Source of the DNA: Raphanus sativus
Taxonomy: Eukaryota > Streptophyta > Magnoliopsida > Brassicales > Brassicaceae
Direction: 5' to 3'
DNA: 64,000 nt
Assembly (NCBI RefSeq): GCF_000801105.2
Contig: NC_079514.1
Location: 31,979,075-32,043,074 of the forward strand
Position 1 is the stretch's first letter. The number at the start of each line of letters is the position of its first letter. The position numbers and the translations under genes are program-made. Shown piece after piece: positions 25,716 through 36,880 of this stretch. The notes under the pieces are model-generated. The model saw only the letters and a program-made list of their open reading frames with translations. It did not search any database and was not told the origin of the DNA.

Positions 25716-25723
25716 TTTCCCGC
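25716..25723 (+). promoter_or_regulatory. E2F-type binding site TTTCCCGC
   Basis: Exact match to the E2F consensus TTTSSCGC, about 183 bp upstream of the primase ATG; a second weaker GTCCCGCC lies at about 25684-25691. S-phase genes of plants commonly carry such sites, which fits a primase gene. Confidence 0.6.
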
Positions 25724-25905
25724 GTTTTTCACAACCCCTAAAATGATTCTGTAATCGTCGACTGGTGTTTCTCTCTCTCTCTTTTTATCAGAAACTCCTT
25801 TTTCGTATCTCTTTTCCATTCGGCTGATTGTTTTGTTTCTGTGAAATCTCTACTTCGAAAAAGTTTTGGATTTTATTTTTTGTTGAATCGTTGCGGGAAA
25901 GAAAG

Positions 25906-28692
25906 ATGACGAGAGAGGAGATAAAAAGCAGAGGAGAAGATGAAAAGATGATGGATGCACCACAAATCAACAACAACCCCAAACCAGAAGAATCCTTCAA
26001 CGTTAATTACCTCCGAATTTACTACGGCAAGTCCTCCCAAATTTTTATCTTCTTCTTCTTCTTCGCAAGTCAGATCTCTCTCTCTCTCAAGTATATATAT
26101 GCTTTTAATTATTTGCAGGAAATCTGTTTCCTTACACTGATCTTCACAAATGGCTTTCTTACGGACACGGTACCCTACTTCTTTTTATTTGTTTGCTTTC
26201 TCTTATTGCACAAACACTTACTTACTTAGAAAGCTATACTAATAATGATATATATAAATAGATGGGAAACATCCTGGGTGCGATGAGTACTACTTTGGTC
26301 GAAGAGAGTTCTCTTTTACACTTGAGAACGATGTTTATCTTCGCTACAAGTCCTTCAAGACTGCTTCATCCATGGAAGACGCCATCAAATCCTCTTTTCC
26401 TTACAAGATTGATATTGGCGCCGTCTACAGCGTTGATGTGAGCCCCCTGTTTTTTATCTCTTCATCAGCTGTGTGCTTTTATTAGATTCCTAATTATAGA
26501 TTCTTCTTCTCCTGCAGCCTGATAAGAGGCACGCCTATTCGCAAACTGGTACCAATGTGTTTACTCCTGTGGAGAGGGAGTTGGTCTTTGATATTGTTAA
26601 GTTTTTTCCATTTTTCTTATCTTATAATTTTTTTTTATTCTTATTCCTAAATGTGTGTTTTGACTTGAATATGTTGTATTATTGTTTCTCAGGATATAAC
26701 AGATTATGACGACGTAAGATACTGTTGCTCTGGAGCTGATGTTTGCTCCAAATGTTGGCCTTTGATGACTGTTGCTATCAAAGTCATTCATACTTCCCTC
26801 ACTGGTACCCACCACACTTTCCATCTACCATTTCTCTTGGGACTTAGTTTCTAACTCTCTCTATGCTCTTCAACAATAGCTTATTACTCAATGTCAAGCA
26901 CGTTGTGGATAGAAGTAGTTGTTTGGTCTTATGATCATCATAGTCACTTATGTTTTTGGTCTTTGCTAATTTGCAGAGGATTTCGGTTTCAAACACATTC
27001 TCTGGGTGTTCAGTGGACGTCGTGGAGTTCACTGTTGGGTTTGTGATCCTAAAGCTCGCAGGTATATACAAATTACTCAACGCTCACTACTAACACTGTT
27101 GAACATTTCACCCAAGTGTATGTATGAATCACGTTCTGTATTCTGCAGGATGACTAATGAACAAAGGTCAGCAGTTGCTGAATACTTCCGTGTTTATAAG
27201 GTTTGCTTTCTCAATTCTGCTTTTGTTTTGGTTGCTTTCTGGCATTTACAAAATTTTCTAAAAGTTTAATAACTGTTTATATGTGAACACAGGGAAATGA
27301 GAACAATGCAAGAAAAGTCGTTCTTATGGGTTATTCTCTTCATCCCTTCCTTGCGTACGTGTGTTCCTCCATCACCTTTTTACCTTTCTTATTTTTAAAA
27401 ATCACCATCTCTGCTTACTAATTTCATCTTGGGTTTCTACAGGAGATCGTATGTGGATTATCTCAAGGGTTTCTTTGAGGGTGAGTTACAAGCAACTCAA
27501 AGCATTTTCTCTAGCAAAGACAAGTATGAGAAAATACTTGAGATGATTTCAGATGAAGGTAATGGAAAGTGATGATGATGTATATATTTTCCAGCTTACA
27601 CGTGGTCCTAAACTCATTTTGGTTACTTATAATTGACAGATATTCAATCAGAGCTGAGAGAAAAGTGGGAGAATTCTGCTGCTAGATCATCTTTATCAGA
27701 AGAAGCCATCAGCCTTGTTAGGTGGGAGCAGCTTAAAAACACCCTCCAATCCAAGAAACACAAGGTGCGTACTGTTGTGAAATTGTTTACTTGAACCCCC
27801 CTATAATATCTGTTCATTATCTTCCATCGTGTATCCAAATGTTTCAGGCTCCAACACTGCGTATGTGCGTTGAAGAAATCGTCTTCACCTTTACCTATCC
27901 TCGAATTGATCTGGAGGTTTGTTTGTTTGTAAATAATATATTGCCTCTTCAATTGTTATTAATCCTGTACGGTATTAACAACTGACAAGTTAACTTGTAT
28001 GGGTACAGGTCTCAAAACAAATGAACCATTTGCTTAAGGCACCTTTCTGCGTCCATCCAAAAACAGGTCCCTCCCGTTGGTTCTTGAATATTAATCACAC
28101 CAATAGATACAACAGAGTCATGTTCATAGTATACCTTAAAGAAGAAATGTCTTGTTAATTTCCAGGTCGTGTATGTGTTCCTATCGACCCAAATAACTGC
28201 GATGAGTTTGATCCATTAGCAGTTCCAACACTTCCACAGGTAAAGTAATAGACATTTGAATTATCTCTTCACAGAGATATTGTTCCTCGAGCTTATATTA
28301 TATTCTTTTTTCAGCTAATAGAAGAAATCAACTCAGGAGGCTCAAGAATGGATGTGGATGATGATGAAGAAGGTACGTTTTTTTTTAATTACAGTAAATG
28401 TTGATTTGATTCAAATTAGCCTTTTACTAATATCAGTTGGTCTTTAACACCTGCCAGATTCAGATAGAAGTTTACTTGGGAAATCAATCAAGTTCTTCAG
28501 ATCATCCTTCCTAGAACCTCTACTTAAATCATGCAAGGTTATTTCTCCCCCCATTCTTTTATTACATGAAAATATGTAAAAGGGACTGTTGGAAAAGTGA
28601 TGTGATATGTTTCATGGAAATGTCTGCAGGAAGAAATAGAGACTTCATACAAAACCAAAATTGGCAAGTCTAAAGATTCATTCAGCTGGTAA
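25906..28692 (+). CDS. POLA3: DNA primase small (catalytic) subunit, At5g41880-like
   Basis: Synthesises the RNA primer for DNA polymerase alpha-primase in the nucleus. Sixteen exons: 25906-26026, 26119-26169, 26262-26437, 26518-26595, 26693-26804, 26977-27061, 27149-27200, 27293-27354, 27443-27558, 27640-27764, 27848-27916, 28009-28066, 28166-28239, 28315-28372, 28458-28537, 28630-28692. Total 1380 nt, 459 residues, normal for PRIM1. The catalytic metal-binding Asp motif is FDIDITDYDD (residues 140-149), followed by the Cys-rich zinc site YCCSGADVCSKC (152-163) and the SGRRGVHCW motif (192-200). An acidic stretch MDVDDDEED lies near the C terminus. Intron 1 has a GC donor (ACG|GCAAGT); no GT donor nearby keeps the frame. 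The upstream E2F-type site suggests S-phase expression. Confidence 0.95.
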
Positions 28693-28941
28693 ACGAGTTA
28701 TTGAGTTTTATTCTGTGGTTTACAGTCTGGTTATTTGGTCTAAATTTCTGTTTCAGTTTGGTTTTAGTTTGTAATATACAATCTTCACTAAGCTGGAGAA
28801 TCTATCAGGTTGTTATGTTTCGTAAGAAAATTATACCTTATTTATTGGCGACTGTGATTAATCGCGCATGACATGTGATTGAGTATATTTATATGATAAT
28901 AAATTACACAAAAGATTGCATTAATAAGATTACTGATAATA

Positions 28942-30780
28942 TTAACGAATGTTAAAAGGGTAGCCACATTTTGGTTCCCATCCTTTGGTAACAAAGAGAT
29001 CGGCAGCTTCGGTTGGGTGATACGCGTCCCAAAATACAAACTTTGACCGGTTCTCACGGTAGGGTTCTGGTTTGGTCCTTTTAAGCAAGTAAAAAGGTGG
29101 AAAGTAGCCGCCACAATAAGGCTTGCCTACCCTTCCAAACGCACCAAACTAAAACATTTTGTTACTAGACATCTAATGTATTACCAAAATTGACCATAGT
29201 TCAAAGCCAGTTTCTTGGTCTTAAGAGTTGACGTAGAAAAATGTAGTGTTGTGATATCCTAACTCAGTATTCAATGTCCTGAGAGAAAGGCTAAAGCTAG
29301 GCCTGGGCACGGATCGGATATTCGGGTTTTTGAAGGTATTTGTGATTTGCTTCGAATGTTACGGATATCTGATTTTTCGATTTGCTTTGCTTCGGAAAAA
29401 TACGGATATTCGGAAAAACGGATATCCGGAAAATAAATAGATATTTGCGGATATTCGCGGATACTTACGGATCTCTCATTTGTTTTGATTAATACAAATA
29501 ATCTTAAAATTTTGATACAAATTTGTTTTGTAAAATATATTTTTTGCATGATATAAAAGATAAAAATTAAAAGAAGTAGTGAATCTTCATATTTTGTAAA
29601 TTTTTAAACTTAATTAAAATTATAATAACACAAAACTTAAGAAAAAAATATAATTGTCATAAATATTTTCTCTTCCTTTTATGTAATACTTTTATATAAG
29701 TAATAATATGAATAGAATCTATCAAATAATATATTAGAATAATAATTATATAATTTTATACATTTAAAACTTTAAATATGATCAAAATATACATGTATTT
29801 ATATATTGACGGATCGGATCGGATATTCGCTTCCCAAAATTTTAATATTTGTGATTTGCTTCGATTTTGACGGATATTGAATTTTAGTATTTGATTTGCT
29901 TCGAAAGCTTACGGATATTCGGAATTTTCGGATCGAATAGTAACGGATAACGAATCGAATCAAATTTAACGGATAAAATGCCCAGCCCTAGCTAAAGCTT
30001 CATGTTATAGCCACATACGATTTGGTTGACTTGGTCAGAGCATTTGCCAGCTGCAACCGAGTGGCCCTACGAACTTTCTAGCTCTTAGTTGATGCAAACG
30101 CTGAGAAACACGGACTTGACACTAATTAATGTGACAATCAATCGTGCGCGTTCTTGCATCTGGTTTTGCAAGTAAAAGTACTTTAAACTTAACGCAAACG
30201 TGAAAATTTGGTTTGACACCATTTAATTATTTATATATAACTTCACTGCGAATTAACTAGTCTACTCAAGCCGTAACAGAAGATAATAATTCCATAATAA
30301 TTGATCGACACTTCACGCATTATGCATCTACATAAAGTACTATATTTACTACCTTAAGGTGAATGAATGGGGAGCTTGTCTTGAGAGAAGAAAGGTATAT
30401 ATGGTTGTACGTAATTAAATATATCATTGTGATTGTGAACATTGCTTTCTTTAACATCTCTTCCGTACCATTTTCACCAAACATTCTTACCATATAGTCT
30501 AAGCTTCTCTCAAAATAACTCACTTGTTCTCTCAACGGAACCCTACCGATCTGTCAGAAACAAATTTTGTTGTTCTCAACAATCATTATTACATCTCTAA
30601 TAAACATTACACCTTTTATTTGCTATATATATGGAGCCTACTTGTTCAATGTAATATTGCACTGTTATGGAACTCATTATAATTAGACATTTTAAAATGA
30701 CATTTTATATATGGGAGCTTACGATCAAAAGTCCAGTGTCGTCAAAGATTCCAGCCAAGCCAGAAGCATATTTGATCCCA
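28942..30780 (-). pseudogene. Decayed GDSL esterase/lipase gene, At5g41890-like
   Basis: Minus-strand remnants in the correct order of a plant GDSL lipase. 30723-30780 encodes KYASGLAGIFDDTGLLI with a donor GTAAG. 30320-30550 begins at a CAG acceptor, encodes GRVPLREQVSYFERSLDYMV, then loses several bases just where the block III GSND should be, so NDIFNYVQPYIPFFSQDK continues in another frame. About 30030-30110 keeps fragments of HQL.ARKF and GPLGC with deletions. 29992-30060 encodes GKCSDQVNQIVCGYNMKL and is cut by a hAT-type MITE; TLNTELGYHNTTFFYV resumes beyond it and then meets a stop. 28942-29146 encodes the last exon with the catalytic block V FVFWDAYHPTEAA and a stop. The exon with the GDS nucleophile block was not found. 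Frameshifts, stops, insertion and lost blocks rule out a working enzyme. Confidence 0.85.
29298..29990. mobile_element. hAT-type MITE inserted in the GDSL pseudogene, 693 bp
   Basis: Ends TAGGCCTGGGCA and TGCCCAGCCCTA (imperfect inverted repeats) with a perfect 8-bp target duplication GCTAAAGC at 29290-29297 and 29991-29998. TAG-start ends and 8-bp duplications are characteristic of hAT elements. Near both ends are repeated GGATATTCGG/GGATCGGATA motifs, likely subterminal transposase-binding repeats. No transposase encoded. Confidence 0.88.
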
Positions 30781-31818
30781 TTGTGTTAGCCTCAGTGTTT
30801 TAATTTCAGTGATTATATGTATCATTTGAATACATATTAACTAGAAGCATCTAAACTTTCAAAAACAAATATTAAGTCAGTAAATAGACGACCAGTTCAA
30901 AAGCATATAGTTAATAATAAATCAATACTCATTGCCAAACTCCATGAATGAATTTCGGTTGCATTTATGGAATTAGCATTTTGACTTCTCCAGTCACAAA
31001 CTTTTTTATTACCACTGTTTTCAATCTGTCGGTCCAACCCAGTGCTGACTTTTATATCCTATACAGTTAGTCAACTTATCTATTAATCGTTGACTTCCAA
31101 GTGTGTTTGTAAGCTATGAGGGTCTAGTTCAATTGAATCGCTGTATCGTACCTAACCTTTACATCAACGCACATTTATAATCAGTTACTAACCACTTTTT
31201 AATATATTTTTTTGATAAAGGATTACCACCTTTTAATATTTTCTCTCCGGTTTCACGATAAATGTCGTTTTACAATAAAAATTATTTGGTTTATAATTTC
31301 AACATTATTATTATTATTGTTGAAAAAAACATTTATTATTACTATAAGTATATCTTATTTGTATGTAACACTAATAAAGAAAGGTAACATACACAGGACA
31401 AAATCATTTTTTTTGACAACAGGACAAAATCATTTTAACGTCTAGAAGTATAATATAAAAAGAGTGAGTTTTGGATTAATTCATTTAAAACATAATTAAA
31501 AAAAACTTATATACATTACAATTTTAATTTATTTATTTTTACAAGTGATATGATTTTTTCATTTTATAGACCTTCTTCTTTTATAGATCATAGAAAAAAA
31601 ATCATACATTTCACAATAACATGTAAAATATTACTGCATTAATAAACTGCACACCTACTGCATCTAACGGTGCGTTGGCCATTAGGTCTGAAATCTATAT
31701 ATACCATAAGGAGAAGAATCAGCTTTTGACAATGTGAATAGTTAGTTATTGTTTCCAACATCTACAAATGAGTCTCCAAATATGAATTTGTGAAAGCTTG
31801 AGCAGACTGAAATTGTGA
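30781..31818. other. Intergenic sequence, nothing recognised
   Basis: AT-rich sequence upstream of the GDSL remnant and before the CACTA element. The missing first GDSL exon was looked for on the minus strand and not found. The 77-codon frame at 31212 is low-complexity and not called. Confidence 0.5.
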
Positions 31819-31821
31819 TAG
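31819..31821. repeat. 3-bp target-site duplication TAG, left copy
   Basis: TAG directly precedes CACTA at 31822; the second copy is at 36878-36880 right after TAGTG. A 3-bp duplication is diagnostic of CACTA elements. Confidence 0.8.
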
Positions 31822-32977
31822 CACTAAAAAAAATCGTTCATTGATAGCACACTACGATAGCAGTGTTTACTAAAGTGTTATGGAGACCCAAATTTGTGTT
31901 TTTGGTTTTTATTAATAGCAGTTAAACACAGCTATTTGGCAAAAGTTAGTGAGCGGTAATCGAAAATCACTTATGCCGCGAATACTTGGATGAAAATAAC
32001 ATAAGCGCCAATGTCATTACTCCTTTCCCTCTTAAAAAAACGACAGAAAGGAGACCAAAAAAAAAAACAAAACACTCTCTCTCTCTCTCGAGCATCTCAA
32101 CTCGAGCATCTCCATTCGATTTTCCCTTAATCTCAAGCATTCTCCACTCGATTTTCCCATCATCTCAACTCCCTCGTCTCATCTCTGTTTCGATTCCTCC
32201 ATCTCCCTCCATCTCCAATTCCTCGATCTCCCTCGATCTCCAATTCCTCGATCTCCCTCGATCTCCAATTCCTCGATCTCCCTCGTCTCATCTCGATTTC
32301 TGGTTAGATTCGGGTTTTACTCTTAGGGATTAGGGTTTGTTTGAAGCTTTATTTCAGTTTGCGGTCTGTTTGAAGCTTTGATTAAGATCTAGGGTTCGTT
32401 TGAAGCTTTGTTTCAGATTTATGGTTTTGTTGAAATCTTTGTTTCTGTTCTTAACAGATTTTCAGCTTCTCTTTTCTGGGACGCGTTCTCTCCTTACCAA
32501 AAGACAGGTTATTCTCTTGTTATTACATCAGTTAAAGCTTTGTTTCAGTTTCAGTTTCAACTAGTTGCTTTGTGTTTTATATGTTTTAAGCTTTATAGTA
32601 GTTGTATGTCAATATTAAGCTTTGTTTTAGTTTCAAGTTGTTAATAGTTTCAAGTTCTTAACAGATTTCCAGCTTCTCTTGTCCGGGGGTCGAGTTAATA
32701 GCATTCAAGCACCACTTCTCTCCGTACCACAAGAAAGGTTATTTCCTTCGTTCCTTTTGTTGTTGTAACTAGTTATTATATTAGTTTGGTGTAGATTGAG
32801 CTATATATTTTTGATTTGTGTGGTCTGCTTGTGTCTGATATATGTTTGTTTCGTGTACTTTCTGATTTATGTTTGACTGATATAAATTTTTATGCTGGTT
32901 TGACTAGTATTTCGGATTTGTGTTATCTGTGACTCTTCTTGTGTGTGTAACGATTTTAAGAAAGGTTAGATCATACA

Positions 32978-35817
32978 ATGCTGGAGAAAGCGTGGGTTAA
33001 TTTGTCCAGGTATGAAATTTCCATATGTATATATGTAAAGTGTCTCTTGAGATTGGAGAGTTTAATGATTTTTTTTAACTGCAGACTTGATCCTGCTTAT
33101 GAAAAGGGTGCATGGGACTTTGTCAGAGCTGTTTCTGCCGTTAGAGGAGATAGTCAGTTGATCATTTGCCCTTGTAAAGACTGTCGCAACGTTGATCGTC
33201 ATTCAGGCATTGATGTAGTTGATCATCTTGTGAGGCGTGGAATGGATGAGGATTACAAGCGGCGTAAGGACTGGTATCATCACGGAGAGTTGAGCTCAGT
33301 GGAGGCTGAAGTAGGGATGAAAGGAAATCAGTTAAACGAAGAGATTGTTGGGTTATACAGAGCTGCTGAGACTAAGTATGGTTGTTCTGATTTCTGCGAG
33401 ATGGAAGAGGTAGAAGACAGGAAAGAAGATGAGTTCTTGGCAAAGATAGTAGACGCCGAAACACCATTATATCCAAACTATGCAAACCATAGCAAGCTCT
33501 CTGCCATCGTGTCATTGTTTAGATTGAAGACTCAGAATGGCTGGTCTGATAAGAGCTTCAATGATCTACTTGAGACATTGCCGAAGATGTTACCTGAGGA
33601 GAACGTGCTTCATTCATCAATGTACGATGTGAAGAAATTCTTGAAGACGTTCGGTATTGGTTATGAAAAAATTCATGCCTGTGGCAACGATTGCTGTCTC
33701 TTCAGAAGAAAGTTGAAGAAGCTTGATAATTGTCCCAAATGCAAGGCTTCAAGGTGGAAGATAAACAAGAAGACTGGTGAGGTGAAGAAAGGGGTCGCGC
33801 AGAAAGTATTAAGGTACTTTCCAATCATTCCGAGGCTGCAGAGGATGTTTAGGTCTGAGGAAATGGCGAAAAACTTAAGGTGGCATGCTAGTAACCGTAG
33901 CACCGATGGGAAACTCAGACACCCTGTAGATTCAGTGACATGGAAACAAATGGATGACAAATATCCTTTATTTGCTGCTGAGGAGAGGAATATTCGACTG
34001 GGATTATCTACTGATGGATTTAATCCTTTCAGCATGCAGAACAGTAAGTACAGTTGTTGGCCTGTGTTGTTAGTAAACTATAACCTGCCTCCAAATCTGT
34101 GTATGAAGAAGGAGAATATCATGCTCACCTTGCTCATTCCTGGTCCATAGCAGCCTGGTAACATCATTGATGTCTACTTAGAGCCTCTAATAGAGGATCT
34201 AAACAAGTTGTGGAGCTTAGGAGAGTCGACATATGATGTGGTGAGTAAATCTGTTTTTACTCTCAAGGCAATGCTTATGTGGACGATTAATGATTTCCCA
34301 GCCTATGGAAATCTAGCTGGTTGCAAAGTGAAGGGGAAAATGGGCTGCCCTGTATGCGGGAAGGACACAGATAGTATGTGGATGAAGTTCTGTAGGAAAC
34401 ATGTTTACATGTCCCATAGAAAAGGTCTTCCACCAACGCATAGGTATCGGATAAAGAAGACTTGGTTTGATGGAAAAGCTGAACATGGAAGAAAGTCTAG
34501 GATACTGTCGGGTCATGACATATCCAATAATCTGAAAAACTATGTCAACAATTTTGGGAATGGAAAAGAATATGGGATGAAGAGGAAAAGGACCGCCATT
34601 GTTGATGAAGAAAAAACTGTGGAAGACGTTTCCAGTGAATCAGAGGCAGATGAAGAAGATAAAGTTGATGTTGAGGAGTTATCTAGATGGAAGAAAAGAT
34701 CAATATTTTTTGAACTGCCATATTGGGAGGTATGTGTTATATTTTAACAGTTTACATTCAGCCTTTTCAATATATATAAAGAAAGCTTTCTCTGACCTTT
34801 TTTGTGTGTTTATGATTTTAATAGGACCTGCCCGTAAGGCATAACTTGGACGTTATGCATATAGAGCGAAATGTTGGAAATAGCATTGTCTCCACATTAC
34901 TGCACTGCGGGAAATCAAAAGATGGACTCAATACTCGTAAAGATCTGGAACATCTTGGAATTAGGAAGGATCTTCACCCCAGCATCAAAGGAAAAAGAAC
35001 GTACCTGCCAGCAGCACCTTGGTCGTTGTCAAAGTCTGAAAAGAAAGTCTTCTGTAAGCGTCTTTTTTATTTCAAAGGACCTGATGGATATTGCTCAAAT
35101 ATATCAAGGGGCGTTTCATTAGAAGATTGCAAGGTATCAAGACTCAAATCACACGACTATCATGTTCTGATGCAGCAATTACTCCCGGTTGCCATCAGAG
35201 GTTTATTGCCAAAAGGCCCTAGATTAGCAATACTACGCATGTGTGCATTCTTCAACCGCTTATGTCAGCGTGTAATTGATGTTGAGCAGATTTCAGTAAT
35301 GGAAGCTGAAATTGTAGAAACTCTCTGCATGTTTGAGAGATTCTTTCCTCCAAGTTTCTTTGACATAATGGTTCATCTGACAGTTCATCTAGGAAGGGAA
35401 GCAAGACTTTGTGGTCCAGTCCACTTCCGGTGGATGTATCCATTCGAGAGGTAACTTCTAGTCAATATCATATCTAAGTGTCTTGTTTCTGAAAGTGCAT
35501 TACTAAAAGTTTTTTTTAATGTCTGTAGGTACATGAAAGTACTGAAAGAATATGTTAGAAATACCGCGAGGCCAGAAGGATGTATTGCTGAGTCATACCT
35601 AGCAGAAGAGTGCATGCGGTTTTGTAGTGAGTTTCTTAAGAAGACAACAAGTGTAGAGGAAAAACTAGATAGGAATACTGATTATGAGAGCCAGTCAATC
35701 CTAGAGGGACGACCAATATCGGCAGCCACTTCAGTTAATCTGTCTGAAACAGAGAAGAGAATTGCCCACCTCGCTGTCATTCAGAATACGTCTGTGGTTG
35801 ACCCCTATGTTGAGTAA
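32978..35817 (+). pseudogene. CACTA TNP2-type transposase with one in-frame stop
   Basis: Exons 32978-33009, 33085-34729, 34825-35450, 35529-35817, all joined in frame by GT-AG introns. The N terminus carries the transposase-associated domain with its CPCKDC cysteine motif and HHGE. Then comes the Tnp2/Transposase_21 core with LSTDGFNPF, the NDFPAYGNLAG segment, a CPVCGKD zinc-type motif and the hallmark LDVMHIERNV, and finally the DUF4218 region (SFFDIMVHLTVHL, EGCIAESYLAEE). At 34148-34150 a TAG interrupts IPGP*QPGNIIDVYLEPL, where relatives usually have lysine; the frame is otherwise open on both sides. The product would be cut after about 365 residues, before most of the catalytic core, unless the stop is read through. 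Confidence 0.88.
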
Positions 35818-35994
35818 GCTGCTACGTGTTCTGCATCACTAGGTTCTAAATCAAGCAATAAATCTCCAAAATCCAACTTTAATAAAGCTCAAACACCTTC
35901 TCCCCTTCGAAGATCACATGTACATTTGTAAATGGTATTAATTAAGTAGCTGTTTGTTCTTCTTATATTCACTGAGATATATATATATATTGGT

Positions 35995-36293
35995 TTGTCT
36001 TGCAAACATTGTAGCGCCAGATTCAAAATGAAGCTCCCAAAGAGAACCAGAAATGCAAGCTAATGTCCATTACAGGAAAGAGGCAAGTGGTTGCAGAAGG
36101 ACGTTGGGCTTCAGACAACCCGGACATAACAGTTCACTTTGTTCCCTTGGGACCTAATGGAGTTAAGGTCTGGATTGATGTGGTGAAGGTGAATAAGGCA
36201 GAGGTTTGGCGGCCATCTGATGAGATTGAGAGTATGGGAGATGCACTTGGCACCTGCATTGCATGGCCAAAGGAGAAAGTGATCTTCTGTTAA
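35995..36293 (+). CDS. CACTA TNP1-type C-terminal coding exon (partial)
   Basis: An open frame after an intron-like stretch encodes GRWASDNPDITVHFVPLGPN and KVWIDVVKVNKAEVWRP, ending GTCIAWPKEKVIFC and a TAA at 36291-36293. This GRW/VHFVPLG/KVW/AWP pattern is the conserved C-terminal module found at the end of many plant CACTA elements. The clear frame starts at ATG 36063, but the module is normally a 3' exon, so it may be spliced from upstream. No separate N-terminal part was identified. Confidence 0.6.
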
Positions 36294-36880
36294 CTATCAG
36301 GTCTAATGTACTTCTCTTTCTGGTTGGATAAGACTAAGTGATGCACTTATGAATTTGTTGTACTAGTAATGTGTCGGATTGAGACTTGTAGTATGGTACC
36401 TCTTTTTTAATGAATGTTTCTGTTTGTGTGTTTCATTGTATGAATATGGGTTGTTCAATATAAATCGAGCAGGTTGTGGTATAATAACAAATCTTAAAAG
36501 CTATGAGAAACTGCTAATTAACTAACAGCATCGGTAAAACCGCTGTAGCATAATGAAATATGAGAAACAATTATAGCCTTCGAGTTATGCTATTGAACGA
36601 TGTAGTATACTGCAATATGAGAAACAATTATAGCCTTAGCGGTATGCTATTGAAAACAGAAATATAGCAGGAGGAAGCACTGCTATTATAATTGTCGAAA
36701 ATATAATAGCACCCAAAAACACTGCTATCGTATAACATCATTATAATAGCGTTTGAAAAACCGCTATTATAGGGGGGACCTATTATAGCTGGGGCAGACA
36801 TAGCAGTTCATAATACGCTATCGCATGCATATGATAGCGGTTTTCTCCTGCTAAGAATGAACGATTTTTTTGTAGTGTAG

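Larger units (their letters stand above)
24632..25905. other. Intergenic region and primase promoter
   Basis: Downstream sequence of IleRS followed by AT-rich DNA and then the primase promoter. No gene supported; the 61-codon minus-strand frame at 24896-25081 has no recognisable feature. A four-codon upstream ORF (25743-25754) lies in the probable primase leader. Confidence 0.55.
31822..36877 (+). mobile_element. CACTA (En/Spm) DNA transposon, 5056 bp, both ends present
   Basis: The left end reads CACTAAAAAAAATCGTTCAT and the right end, on the minus strand, CACTACAAAAAAATCGTTCA. They differ only by a two-base difference after CACTA and in the A-run. A TAG duplication flanks both sides. The subterminal regions (31840-31960 and 36520-36850) hold many short copies of motifs like ATAGCAGT, ATAGCGGT and their complements, the usual transposase-binding sites. 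Between them lie a TNP2-type transposase gene with an in-frame stop and a second coding exon of the TNP1 type. A leader repeat ATCTCCAATTCCTCGATCTCC occurs about three times at 32200-32290. The intact ends and duplication point to a fairly recent insertion. Confidence 0.93.
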
